From Tenacibaculum maritimum NCIMB 2154 (GTDB taxonomy: Bacteria; Bacteroidota; Bacteroidia; Flavobacteriales; Flavobacteriaceae), in the NCBI RefSeq assembly GCF_900119795.1, contig NZ_LT634361.1:1116001-1180000 (forward strand): a stretch of DNA of 64,000 nucleotides, in the 5' to 3' direction. The notes beneath the pieces are model-generated. The model saw nothing but the letters and a program-made list of their open reading frames with translations. It made no database searches and was not told the origin of the DNA. Both the position numbers and the translations under genes were made by a program. This document shows positions 25,717 to 34,561 of the stretch, one piece after another (the stretch's first letter is position 1; every line of letters begins with the position of its first letter).

Positions 25717-27489
25717 ATGCCAACAATTAAAACATTTGAACAAGGGGCAAAAATACTACAGAATACAGATGTGAGTAGTATTGTAACAGGCCTAGCTTTA
25801 GGAATTGCTGAAGCTCAAGAACGATTAGATAATAATTCAGTGAAGCAAATCACCAGATTGTCTGAAACAGCAATAGGAGGAAAGTCTTTATTGGAGCTCG
25901 GATTTCAGCCTGCTTTTTATGCATTTGAGTATGCAGATGTATCCGCGTCTATTAATTTGAAGATGGCTATTCAAGAAGAGTTTGAAATAGATTTTAGTTT
26001 AGCATATGATGCCACTAAAAAGAAAGGATATACAGATGAACATATTCAAAAGATAGAAAATAGTTATAAGGAAGAAAAATATAGAGAATTTAAGAGCAGT
26101 AGAAAATATTGGACAACCTTATCTAATGAGCATACATTAAAAGTTAATCAAACAACGGTAAGTACAAGTACAGAAGTAGGAAGTATTAATAGGATAGAAG
26201 AAACGGCTGAAAAGTTGTCTTCAGATTCGCAGATAGATCGCGTAGATTCACAGGTAATTGAAACGAAGGATGTAGAGAGTACAGATCATACTAACGAGGT
26301 TAAAGTACATAACTATAATGGATTTGGAATGCTGTCTTTAATGGATTATTATGCGGAAGATATTGGGATTTTAAAAATTAAAGATTATACGGGATTAAGT
26401 ATAGCCTTGAATAGTTCCTTGACGTTAGGAGGAAGTACATTATCAGATAATTTAACAGCTATAGGAAGTAGTAGCTTTAAATTAGGAGTAAAAGATAATG
26501 ACCATTTGGAAGTGTATTTTGCTTTTTCAAAGCACCATGCATTAGATTTCGCATATAGCCAGGGAGGTAGCCCTAACAATACAGATTTTTTGAAAGAAAA
26601 GCTAAGAGCTTTGGCTTTTATTATGATGAATGATACAGCAGTAAGCGTTAAAGTAACAGGGCATACGGATAGCGTGAGTGGTGATACATTTAATAAGGAT
26701 CTTGGTTTAAAAAGAGCGAATACAGTAAAAAATTATTTAATAGGTTTAGGGGTAAATGAAGCTCAAATAACTGAAATTGATTCTGAAGGGGAGCAGTTAG
26801 CTAAAGTGAATATAGGAAATGATAAAAATGATCCGGTTTATCGAAAAGCTGTTATTCAAGTAGATACTAATGGAAATGATTACATTTTTGTAGCGGGAGG
26901 TGATTTTGATTTTACGAATTCAGAAGCTATTGCTGATTGGAATGTTGCTAACTTTGGAATATTACAGAAATACGAAAAAACGGATAGTACTACAATTACA
27001 AAAAAACTTAAAGTACAATCAGGAGTTAGTGATGTTTCAGTAGATAAAACTGTAAAAAGTCTAACGGATATAGAAACGGAATTAAATAACACCAATAAGT
27101 TTTATGCTCAGGTTTCAGGAGATATTGTTTACTTATTAAGAAAGGATGCTAAAATAGAATATACATTATTTTCTAATAGTAATGAAGAAATTACTATAGA
27201 AGATACATCTACAAGTACTCAAAACCTTTCGAATAATAATGATACTTTAGAAATACATAAGGTGATTAATAGTAAATATTTTGCTAAATCTGATTTAAAA
27301 AGTATTAAAGATCCTAAAATATCTGCATGGAGTGGTTCTTTAGATGTACGTTATGCACGTCAATTTGGAATGTCAGTAGAAGGAAATGCATCAGTATCGG
27401 CTCGTATGGTTGCTGTACCACCGCCAACAGGTTTAGAAAACTATATTCAAACTGTGTCAGGAAACGTAACCAATTCTTCCGGAAACTAA
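25717..27489 (+). CDS. Cluster paralog with inserted OmpA-like peptidoglycan-binding domain
   Basis: Protein of 590 residues without signal peptide. Its two ends match the small paralogs of this cluster: the N-terminus has the helix (VTGLALGIAEAQERLDNNS) and LLELGFQPAFYAF, and the C-terminus has VRYARQFGMSVEGNASVSAR followed by MVAVPPP. Between them is an insertion of about 430 residues containing an OmpA-type domain (about 265-390) with TGHTDSVSGDTFNKDLGLKR, whose Asp and Arg are the diaminopimelate-binding pair of the family. So a peptidoglycan-binding module is carried on a protein with no export signal. Seven bp separate it from the next paralog. Confidence 0.7.
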   Translation: MPTIKTFEQGAKILQNTDVSSIVTGLALGIAEAQERLDNNSVKQITRLSETAIGGKSLLELGFQPAFYAFEYADVSASINLKMAIQEEFEIDFSLAYDATKKKGYTDEHIQKIENSYKEEKYREFKSSRKYWTTLSNEHTLKVNQTTVSTSTEVGSINRIEETAEKLSSDSQIDRVDSQVIETKDVESTDHTNEVKVHNYNGFGMLSLMDYYAEDIGILKIKDYTGLSIALNSSLTLGGSTLSDNLTAIGSSSFKLGVKDNDHLEVYFAFSKHHALDFAYSQGGSPNNTDFLKEKLRALAFIMMNDTAVSVKVTGHTDSVSGDTFNKDLGLKRANTVKNYLIGLGVNEAQITEIDSEGEQLAKVNIGNDKNDPVYRKAVIQVDTNGNDYIFVAGGDFDFTNSEAIADWNVANFGILQKYEKTDSTTITKKLKVQSGVSDVSVDKTVKSLTDIETELNNTNKFYAQVSGDIVYLLRKDAKIEYTLFSNSNEEITIEDTSTSTQNLSNNNDTLEIHKVINSKYFAKSDLKSIKDPKISAWSGSLDVRYARQFGMSVEGNASVSARMVAVPPPTGLENYIQTVSGNVTNSSGN

Positions 27490-27495
27490 TTTACT

Positions 27496-27987
27496 ATGAT
27501 GAGTGCAACACCTCAAGTTATACAGCAAATAACCAATGCTCCATTATCGTTAATGATAGAAAAGTTAGGGACTTCTATAGCAAATGCACAGGCAGCATTA
27601 GATGCAAATGCTATTCGTTTGGCTAATGAGATGACAACTAAAAAGTTACAGATGGGAGATGAAGAACATAATTTAATTAGCCTTGGTTTTACTCCCACTT
27701 TTTATGCATTTACAGAGGCTTCTTTTGAGGTTAAAATGGAGTTTTCGGTAGCAGAGGCGGAAGATTATGGAGGCGTATTGGATATTGATTATGGCAATAC
27801 CAAAAAGTCAGGAGGAAACGGGAGTGGAGAAACACAAACACAAATGTTTGGTATTTCTATATCGGCACATTATGCAAGAAAATTTTCTGTGTCAGCAGAG
27901 GCATCTTCTTCTATTGCTGCGAAAATAGTATCACTTCCTGCGCCTGATAGTTATTATGAAATATTGAAATCAACGATAAAAAAATAA
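27496..27987 (+). CDS. Small cluster paralog (GFTPTFY / PAP motif)
   Basis: Minimal member of the family, 163 residues. N-terminal amphipathic helix (LMIEKLGTSIANAQAALDAN), LGFTPTFYAF, a beta strand (SFEVKMEFSV), a variable Gly-rich loop (about 95-115), then YARKFSVSAEASSSIAAKIV and a C-terminal SLPAP motif. No signal peptide or membrane segment. The order of elements resembles DUF2589-type proteins as I remember them, but I could not test this. It is followed by a 229-bp gap (27988-28216) with no clear gene, which may carry an internal promoter. Confidence 0.65.
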   Translation: MMSATPQVIQQITNAPLSLMIEKLGTSIANAQAALDANAIRLANEMTTKKLQMGDEEHNLISLGFTPTFYAFTEASFEVKMEFSVAEAEDYGGVLDIDYGNTKKSGGNGSGETQTQMFGISISAHYARKFSVSAEASSSIAAKIVSLPAPDSYYEILKSTIKK

Positions 27988-28216
27988 AATTGAAGCTGAT
28001 ATTAAGATTGTAGCTAGCAATAAATGTAAAAATAAGACTACAGTTTGTATTGATCCTATTCATAGGAAGTGAGTTGGTAACAAACGGGTTGCGTACAAGT
28101 ATTGCTAATTATGATTTAAAATTACTTTCAAAGAAAAGTCCTTTTTATATCGGCAGTTTCAATTGATAAATAGTAGTAAGAATAAAAAAATAAATATTTA
28201 ACTAAAAATAATAATT

Positions 28217-29005
28217 ATGTTTAGAAATAATCCAAGAATAGGGCAAGAGTTGCTAGATGTTCCCATGGGGGATATGATTAAAGAAATGGCATTTGCTATT
28301 GCTGAAGCACAAATGAGATTGGATGAAAATTCCATGGAAGTGGCGGAAATGATGGGGGGACTAAAAACGGTTACAAGGCCTATTACGAAGCCAGATGGAA
28401 CTACGGAAGAAGTGGTAACTTTTGAAGATAGTCGTGTGTTTTTTGGTCAAGAGAAAATTTCAGTATCAGATGCAGTAACGGTATATAATACCACGAAGGA
28501 TGAAGCTTTAAAGGAGCAAATTTATAAAGAAAATACAGCGAGTTCGGGGGGGACTAGTAATGGAAAAAATGAAAATATTTTTGAATCGGATGGAGTAGAT
28601 AAGATAAAGGAAAAAGGGAGTAATACTATCAAGGAAATTATAACCCCTTTGCGCCTTTCTATGTTAGAATTGGGTTTTACCCCTACTTTTTATCAATTTG
28701 TAGATTCAGTAATACAATGCGCCATTACGATTAAATTTACAAGAGAAGGATCTTCATCAGTATCAGTATCTAATAAGAATGAACGTAAAAGTGGAGGGGT
28801 CTCTTTTGGTTTTAGAAGAGGATTAAGAAGTAGTAGAAATGTAAGTACTTCTCAAGTAAATGCAAACTACTCTCAGAAATATAGCTATTCTGCAGAAGGA
28901 TCAAGTTTACTACGTACCAAATTAGTCCCTATTCCACCACCAGCAATTTTAGAAGAGCGTATTCAGCAACAAATGGAGTTAGCAAGAGAACGAAGTACTA
29001 CCTAA
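28217..29005 (+). CDS. Cluster paralog with long insertion after the first helix
   Basis: 262 residues with the same architecture: helix DMIKEMAFAIAEAQMRLDEN, then an insertion of about 110 residues (VTRPITKPDGTTEEVVTF onward), then LELGFTPTFYQFVDSV, a Ser/Arg-rich loop, NYSQKYSYSAEGSSLLRTKL and VPIPPPAILEERI. The C-terminal half is close to that of the next gene (YSQKYxYSAEGSSxxRTKLV), so the two arose by duplication. Fourteen bp from the next gene. Confidence 0.65.
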   Translation: MFRNNPRIGQELLDVPMGDMIKEMAFAIAEAQMRLDENSMEVAEMMGGLKTVTRPITKPDGTTEEVVTFEDSRVFFGQEKISVSDAVTVYNTTKDEALKEQIYKENTASSGGTSNGKNENIFESDGVDKIKEKGSNTIKEIITPLRLSMLELGFTPTFYQFVDSVIQCAITIKFTREGSSSVSVSNKNERKSGGVSFGFRRGLRSSRNVSTSQVNANYSQKYSYSAEGSSLLRTKLVPIPPPAILEERIQQQMELARERSTT

Positions 29006-29018
29006 ATACCAAACAAAT

Positions 29019-29507
29019 ATGGCTAATATAACTAGAGATTTATTAAATGCACCATTGCCAGAAATGGTAAAAACGTTAGGTGTTGGAATAGCTCAAGCAC
29101 AACGCGCACTAGACAAGGTTTCTATGGAGTTGGCAAAAGAGTTGGTGGATACAAAAGTAGAAATGGGAGATGAAGAATATAGTTTATTAGCTTTAGGATT
29201 TACCCCTACCTTTTACCAATATGTAGATACTATTTTAGAAATTAAGATGTCTGTTTCTATGAGTAAGACAACGGAATTTGGTGTTGCTACATCAGTAAGT
29301 GGAGGGGTTAATGTAGGCTTTGTAGCAGTAAGTGCTTCGGTATCTGCTAGTTTTTCTCAGAAATACCAGTATTCTGCCGAAGGAAGTTCTATGGTAAGAA
29401 CTAAGTTAGTAGCAATACCTAATCCACCAGCGTTTGAGCAACGTTTAAAAGCAATGATAGCTACGGAATTGGAAGATAAAAGAAATCAATTAACCTCCAT
29501 TTCTTAA
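29019..29507 (+). CDS. Small cluster paralog (GFTPTFY / PNPP motif)
   Basis: 162 residues. Helix MVKTLGVGIAQAQRALDKVS, ALGFTPTFYQY, strand ILEIKMSVSMS, a Gly/Val/Ser-rich hydrophobic central part (about 95-115), then FSQKYQYSAEGSSMVRTKLV and AIPNPPAFEQRL. No signal peptide. It is the simplest form of the shared fold and the natural query for profile building. Four bp separate it from the next gene. Confidence 0.65.
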   Translation: MANITRDLLNAPLPEMVKTLGVGIAQAQRALDKVSMELAKELVDTKVEMGDEEYSLLALGFTPTFYQYVDTILEIKMSVSMSKTTEFGVATSVSGGVNVGFVAVSASVSASFSQKYQYSAEGSSMVRTKLVAIPNPPAFEQRLKAMIATELEDKRNQLTSIS

Positions 29508-29510
29508 AAT

Positions 29511-30650
29511 ATGGCAACACATTGGAAACATCTTTTACATGAAGAAGCTATTGAAAAGAAGCTTATACATACGCAAAATGATGCTAGGATAATTTTTAAT
29601 GAAAAAAATGAAAAAGCACAATTAAAGGAATTTGCGGCATCAGCTGTCGCATCAAGTACCAATTTGAAATCTTTATTGGAAGAGCAAAGGAAATTAGAAG
29701 AAGAAATGAATGCTCTTACAGGAAAAACTGAGGAGCATTCAAATTCAAATAAAAAATATAATCAAACAATAACTACAATTTATGAGAAGAAGAAGAAAGC
29801 AAAAGAAGAAGTAAAAAAGACTAAAAGAATACGTAGAAAACAAGAAATAACGAAGTCGGAAAGATGGTTGAAAAAAGAAAAGGAGAGGTTTGATTTACAA
29901 GCTAGAATTGATTCGAGTAGGAGGAGAGCAGCGAAAAAGAAAAAAGTAGGTTTAGGAACCTCTTTAGAGGATATCGCAAATAAAAAAGAGGAAAGAAAAG
30001 TAAGCATAAAAAAAGGTTACAATACCAAAGAGAAGAAAGGTAAACAAGTAGTAGGTAAAAAGGATTCGACTTTTGTAGTAAAGAATAAAACAGATACATT
30101 TTTTAAAAAAGGGGGAAACAAGGCAGATGAAGTTCATAGATTAGGTAAAAAGCGGTTGAATATAGAAGTAGTTGATAAAGAACTGGAAAGAAGAGATAAG
30201 GTTTTTAAGTTGGCAACCAATAAAAGCAGAGAATTTAAAAGAAGTCCACCATTGAAGACAATTACAAAAAATAAGGAAACTTTTAATGAAAAGATAAAGG
30301 AGTCTGAATTTGAAAAGAAAGAAAAGAAGAGGTTTTCAATGAGCAATCGTTTTAGGAAAACCAATGATTTTTTGAAAGTATCTAATAGCTATTTGAATAA
30401 AACAAATCAAGTAGCAAAGCATTTTAATGGTTTTTTAAAGAAAACAGATCATCTCTTTCAAAAGGAAAATCACCAAGAAAAACTATTTTCTATGAATTCT
30501 TTGCCCCGTGTTTTTACAGGTGAAGAAGAGAGGAATAAAGAATTTAATTTTAATAAGGGGGTGAATGAGGCACTCTTGCTTTCCAAAAAAGCAAAGCTAG
30601 ATGAATTGCCTAAAAAAAGAAGAACAAAACAGAAAAAGGATAGGTTGTAA
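29511..30650 (+). CDS. Lysine-rich, highly basic helical protein
   Basis: 379 residues, very rich in Lys, Arg, Glu and Asn with almost no hydrophobic core. Long charged stretches (about residues 65-160) predict coiled coil or disordered helix; repeated phrases such as KTNDFLKVSNSYLNKTN appear near residue 285. No signal peptide or recognised domain. The strongly basic composition suggests binding to nucleic acid, acidic polymer or a protein scaffold, but no sequence motif decides this. Tightly placed between the paralogs (4 bp and 27 bp gaps). Confidence 0.65.
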   Translation: MATHWKHLLHEEAIEKKLIHTQNDARIIFNEKNEKAQLKEFAASAVASSTNLKSLLEEQRKLEEEMNALTGKTEEHSNSNKKYNQTITTIYEKKKKAKEEVKKTKRIRRKQEITKSERWLKKEKERFDLQARIDSSRRRAAKKKKVGLGTSLEDIANKKEERKVSIKKGYNTKEKKGKQVVGKKDSTFVVKNKTDTFFKKGGNKADEVHRLGKKRLNIEVVDKELERRDKVFKLATNKSREFKRSPPLKTITKNKETFNEKIKESEFEKKEKKRFSMSNRFRKTNDFLKVSNSYLNKTNQVAKHFNGFLKKTDHLFQKENHQEKLFSMNSLPRVFTGEEERNKEFNFNKGVNEALLLSKKAKLDELPKKRRTKQKKDRL

Positions 30651-30677
30651 ACCTAGTTTTTATAACACATTATTATC

Positions 30678-31379
30678 ATGGATGGAGCACATACAGCAAT
30701 CACGTTAAAAGAAATTTTATTAGGAATATCTGACAGTTTAAATGAGGCGCAGCATCAATTACGAAATGCGACTCCTTATGATGAATATGGGAGGCCGAAT
30801 ACCTTATACACATTACCTTATTTGGATTTTAATTTGCAAGTAGAAACAACCTTAGAAAAGGCAACTCATACAGTTTCTAATACTGACAAAGCAGGAATGG
30901 AAAGAGAATATGCTTTCACAAAAAAGAAGTATTCGCCTATAATGAGATACCGCCCTGTTAGCAAAACAACAAATAGTAAAAAAGGAGATAAGGTTACGAG
31001 CACCATATCAGGGCGCTTTGTAGCTATAGCTCCTAATGAAGGGCTACCGCAATTAATTATAGAGGCAAAACCAATCAAAACGGAAGTGTTAGGTGTTTAT
31101 AATATTGAAGTAAGCGTATTTAACTCAGCAGGTGAAAAAATACCAGGGGCGTTGGTAGAATTTAATTACAACAAAGCAAAAACCACTTTGATTAACTCAG
31201 GAATTTCTTTACAGCATACAACCAACTTTGTTAAACAAGGAGAGTTAATTACGAATCATGAAGGAAAAGTTTTTAATAAAATAAGAATAAATACTACTGA
31301 TTACAATGCTAAATGCATCATTCAAATAGATATTAACGTAGGAACAGTGATCACAAAAATTTCAATTCAAAAATATTAA
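30678..31379 (+). CDS. Cluster protein: divergent paralog N-terminus plus Ig-like domain
   Basis: 233 residues. The first 130 residues weakly follow the family order: helix LKEILLGISDSLNEAQHQL, LPYLDFNLQVETT in place of the GFTPTFY strand, then ISGRFVAIAPNEGLPQLI like the C-terminal proline motif. The last 100 residues look like an Ig-like/Big domain (GVYNIEVSVFNSAGEKIPGA, then an all-beta stretch). Its stop overlaps the next start (TAATG). Confidence 0.6.
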   Translation: MDGAHTAITLKEILLGISDSLNEAQHQLRNATPYDEYGRPNTLYTLPYLDFNLQVETTLEKATHTVSNTDKAGMEREYAFTKKKYSPIMRYRPVSKTTNSKKGDKVTSTISGRFVAIAPNEGLPQLIIEAKPIKTEVLGVYNIEVSVFNSAGEKIPGALVEFNYNKAKTTLINSGISLQHTTNFVKQGELITNHEGKVFNKIRINTTDYNAKCIIQIDINVGTVITKISIQKY

Positions 31380-32839
31380 TGATGTCAGTTAAATATCGTT
31401 CGCTATCATTTCAATGTCAATTATATACAGCAGCTAATCAAGGTGTAATGAATTATTTGATTGATATAGAGTTTTTTAATATAAATCAAGGAAAATGGGA
31501 CAAATTACAAAAAGAACTTCCTTTTAAGGAGGGGAAGTGTACCTTTTTATATACCATTCCATCACGTATTCCTAGAACAGCTATAGTACCTAGAATGATA
31601 AGAGAAACTATAGCGTCAGGAAGTATGCCAATGTTTCGTATTGTTGTTTCAGGAATTGAAAAAACGCAAATAATAGCAGAGGCACCATTGGTAAATATAC
31701 ATCCTAAAGAAGCACGCATTAGTATCGATTTCCAAAAATTATGGCTACTGGATAAGGCGCTAGTTGTAAATAGAAATGTAGAAAGCATTATTGCAACTCC
31801 TGTCTTTTTGGGAGCGATAGAAAAAGAGCAAATCAAGCTGAGGAAAGAAAAAGAAAAATTGATAGAAAAAATTGCGATGCTTCAATCAGAAAATGAAGAG
31901 ACCAGAAGCACTTTAAAAGGAGAGATAAATAGGTTATATGTTAATTTAAGAGAGTTGCGAGAAAACACAAACGCAATTAAGGAAGTTTTAGAGAAAAAAG
32001 AAAAGGAAATAGTGGCGTTAAAAGAACGTTTAAAAAATAACGATGTAATTAATAATAATGCTGAAGAAGTAAGAGAGTTGCGTTTAAAAATTAAAGCATT
32101 GACGGAAGCAATAGAGATACTAAAGAAAGAATACTTTTTTCTAAAAAAAGAAAAGCAGCAAATTGAAGCAACGTTAGAGAAGGCACAGAACGATTTGATA
32201 GTTAATCAAACAACAATAGATAAGCTAGTAACTCAGCTTAAAGAGATGCAAGCTAGTAATAAAGATAAAAACCATGAGATTAAAAGATTACTAGCAACGG
32301 TAAAGGATAAAGATCAGGATCTTAAGGATTTAGAAAAGCGTTTGGAAGAGGTGAAAAGTTATATAGATGCAGAACACCCTAACAAATTAGCAGCTAAAAA
32401 AGTGTATCATAGTATAATGAGTGATATTGCTATAGCAGATAAAGAAATGAGTACTTCTAGATTTAAATTAGCTAATATTTCAATGAATTTAAAAGCAACT
32501 ATTGAAAAAGGACCAGAGGGTACTATGTTAGGGTTGTTAGATTTTGAAGCAGCAAAGCAAATTAATGGAGCGGCTGTTAGTGATATTCATATTGATATCA
32601 TTCCTAATCAAACAACAACAGCAAAAACCAATACCATTCCTAACATAATAGGTTTAACGGAAACAGCTACAAGAAAAATGTTAACAAGCTACGGGCTTAA
32701 ATTAGAAGTGGTATATCAGCCAACCAATGATCCTAAATTAATAGAAGGACAAGCCATTAGGCAATCTCCCGAAGCAGGAAAAGAATTTTATGAAGGAGAA
32801 GAAGTAATTGTAATTTTTGCCAAACCATTAAAAAACTAA
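31379..32839 (+). CDS. Coiled-coil protein with C-terminal PASTA domain
   Basis: 486 residues, no signal peptide. A beta-rich N-terminal domain (about 1-140), a long coiled coil (about 145-345; landmarks KLIEKIAMLQSENEETRSTL and LKEMQASNKDKNHEIKRLL), a linker region, and a C-terminal PASTA domain (about 420-484: NIIGLTETATRKMLTSYGLK, then AIRQSPEAGKEFYEGEEVIV). PASTA domains bind muropeptides or cell-wall fragments on exported proteins. ATG 31382 is an alternative start, one codon later. Confidence 0.7.
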   Translation: MMSVKYRSLSFQCQLYTAANQGVMNYLIDIEFFNINQGKWDKLQKELPFKEGKCTFLYTIPSRIPRTAIVPRMIRETIASGSMPMFRIVVSGIEKTQIIAEAPLVNIHPKEARISIDFQKLWLLDKALVVNRNVESIIATPVFLGAIEKEQIKLRKEKEKLIEKIAMLQSENEETRSTLKGEINRLYVNLRELRENTNAIKEVLEKKEKEIVALKERLKNNDVINNNAEEVRELRLKIKALTEAIEILKKEYFFLKKEKQQIEATLEKAQNDLIVNQTTIDKLVTQLKEMQASNKDKNHEIKRLLATVKDKDQDLKDLEKRLEEVKSYIDAEHPNKLAAKKVYHSIMSDIAIADKEMSTSRFKLANISMNLKATIEKGPEGTMLGLLDFEAAKQINGAAVSDIHIDIIPNQTTTAKTNTIPNIIGLTETATRKMLTSYGLKLEVVYQPTNDPKLIEGQAIRQSPEAGKEFYEGEEVIVIFAKPLKN

Positions 32840-32845
32840 GAAAAA

Positions 32846-33517
32846 ATGTCAAAGAATTCATACGACTATTTAAAGGATGCTTTTGCAGCACCTTTAGGAG
32901 ATTTTATAGCCTCAATAGGAGAAGGAGTAGGAGAAGCACAAGCAGCTTTGGATAAAGGATCATTAAGTCAAACATTAGAAATATATAATGAGGATCCTGA
33001 TAACTCAGAAGCTTCTTTACAATTATTAAGAGAAGTAGGGTACCAACCAACCTTTTACACCATTCCTAAAACAACAGCAAAGGCTAAAATAGCATTGTCA
33101 TTATCACAACAGCCCAATACTGTTTTGAATGGGAGCGCTGTTTTTAAACCTAAGATGTATGCAACTCCAATAAATGCAACCAATAGTAATAGATACAATA
33201 TGAACTTGAATGCAAGTGCCGAAATACAATTTGATATTGTGCCGATACCTCCTTCTGATAGTCAGTTGATTAGGTTTTTGCCTAATGTAATTTTAACTAA
33301 TAAAAAGAATGCAGAAGGAAATTTGATGCCAAGGAGGTTTAAAGAAATTAAACTATTACTCAATGAGTATAATTTAAGGTATGCTTTTTCAGAAGAAGTG
33401 AAAGAGGAGGAAGTGACAGAAGATACTGTTTTCTCAACGCAAATTCCTGCTTATTTTGAAGGGAAGAAGCAAATTTTAAAAGTAGATGATATTATTATAC
33501 TAGGAGGTGTGTTGTAA
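32846..33517 (+). CDS. Cluster paralog (GYQPTFY / VPIPPS motif)
   Basis: 223 residues. Helix LGDFIASIGEGVGEAQAALD, REVGYQPTFYTI, strand AKAKIALSLS, RYNMNLNASAEIQFDIVPIP followed by PSDSQLI, then an extra C-terminal region (about 150-223) unlike the other paralogs. No signal peptide. It is the last structural gene before the amidase block, which follows after 118 bp. Confidence 0.6.
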   Translation: MSKNSYDYLKDAFAAPLGDFIASIGEGVGEAQAALDKGSLSQTLEIYNEDPDNSEASLQLLREVGYQPTFYTIPKTTAKAKIALSLSQQPNTVLNGSAVFKPKMYATPINATNSNRYNMNLNASAEIQFDIVPIPPSDSQLIRFLPNVILTNKKNAEGNLMPRRFKEIKLLLNEYNLRYAFSEEVKEEEVTEDTVFSTQIPAYFEGKKQILKVDDIIILGGVL

Positions 33518-33524
33518 AAAAGGC

Positions 33525-33557
33525 ATATAAGCATGGTTTTTATAAAAGTGCTTATAT
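33525..33557. other. Hairpin between the paralog block and the amidase gene
   Basis: Nine-bp inverted repeat atataagca / tgcttatat with a 15-base loop. No T-run follows on either side, so it is not a standard terminator; it could be an attenuator or RNA processing site. Confidence 0.35.
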
Positions 33558-33635
33558 AATAAAGGAAGGAGGATATAAAAAGATGCTTGGGAAAGAAAAA
33601 TAATACATAAAAATGAAAATTAAATAGCACAGGAA

Positions 33636-34193
33636 ATGATACCAATTATAGATACAGGACATGGGTATAATACACCAGGAAAAAGAAGCGAAGGATTTTA
33701 TAATGAAGAAGGAAGGGTTTTATTAAAAGAAAATTCCGTGAATGAGGCTGTGGGCAATAAACTTTCTTTATTATTTTATTTAAATCATAAAGAAGCTCAT
33801 TTTATAAGTAATGAATGGTATGATATTTCTCTTGAAGAAAGGATAAGAAGAGAAAAGGAACTAGCAAATGATAATACTTTTTTTATAAGTATCCATGCAG
33901 ATGCTTTTCATGTAAAGAATAAAGCTAAAGGAGGTAGGTTTTTTTATTATTCAAATAAAGGAAGGGAAATTGCTTTACATTTAACAAATTATTTAAAAGG
34001 TAATGGATATGGACTTTCATTGAGAGAACCTATGAAAGCTAATTTTAAAGTATTAAGAGCTACTCAAAGTCCTGCTGTATTATTTGAAATGGGATTTATG
34101 ACTACGAAATCTGATTTAGAAATATTATTAACAGATGAGTTTAGGAATAAAACTGCAGCATTACTATATGAAGCTATAACCTCTATGCGATGA
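33636..34193 (+). CDS. N-acetylmuramoyl-L-alanine amidase (Amidase_3), no signal peptide
   Basis: 185 residues that form just the Amidase_3 catalytic domain. Zinc/catalytic residues visible: His in IDTGHGYNTPG (about residue 9), Glu in NSVNEAVGN (about 38), His in SIHADAF (about 88) and Glu in LFEMGFM (about 150). It cleaves the bond between muramic acid and the stem peptide. There is no signal peptide, lipobox or wall-binding domain, so it looks like a phage-type endolysin rather than the exported AmiC class. Its stop overlaps the next start. Confidence 0.85.
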   Translation: MIPIIDTGHGYNTPGKRSEGFYNEEGRVLLKENSVNEAVGNKLSLLFYLNHKEAHFISNEWYDISLEERIRREKELANDNTFFISIHADAFHVKNKAKGGRFFYYSNKGREIALHLTNYLKGNGYGLSLREPMKANFKVLRATQSPAVLFEMGFMTTKSDLEILLTDEFRNKTAALLYEAITSMR

Positions 34194-34561
34194 AAGATAA
34201 GTATTACATCATAATGATCGTTCTTGTTTCTGCCATAGGGTTAGGGAAACATTATTATGATAAGAAAGAGTTCAATGCTCTGATGATTCAAGTCAAAGAA
34301 GATTTGGAAAGAGAAAAGAAAAATGTTGTTAGCTTAAAAGATAGTATTCTTTTAAGGAGGAATAGTGAAATTAATCTATTAATTGAAGAAAATGAAAAAG
34401 CAAAAGCAAAAAGCGCCTATTGGTACACTATTGCAAAACGTAAAAATCTTAATCCTGATTACGATATTGATTTTATTACCGCAGCAAACATACTCGCAAA
34501 TAGTAAGTATAGACCTACAAAATCAAAAGACAGTATTAGACAGGAAAGCTACGATAGATAA
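34190..34561 (+). CDS. Single-TM coiled-coil protein (i-spanin-like)
   Basis: 123 residues. An N-terminal transmembrane helix (IIMIVLVSAIGLGKHYYD), followed by a charged coiled-coil region (about 25-80, FNALMIQVKEDLEREKKNVV). ATGA overlap with the amidase gene shows coupling. Its 3' 170 bp overlap the next gene in another frame. Size, membrane anchor, coil and nested neighbour mirror phage Rz (i-spanin), but no sequence homology is claimed. Confidence 0.65.
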   Translation: MKDKYYIIMIVLVSAIGLGKHYYDKKEFNALMIQVKEDLEREKKNVVSLKDSILLRRNSEINLLIEENEKAKAKSAYWYTIAKRKNLNPDYDIDFITAANILANSKYRPTKSKDSIRQESYDR

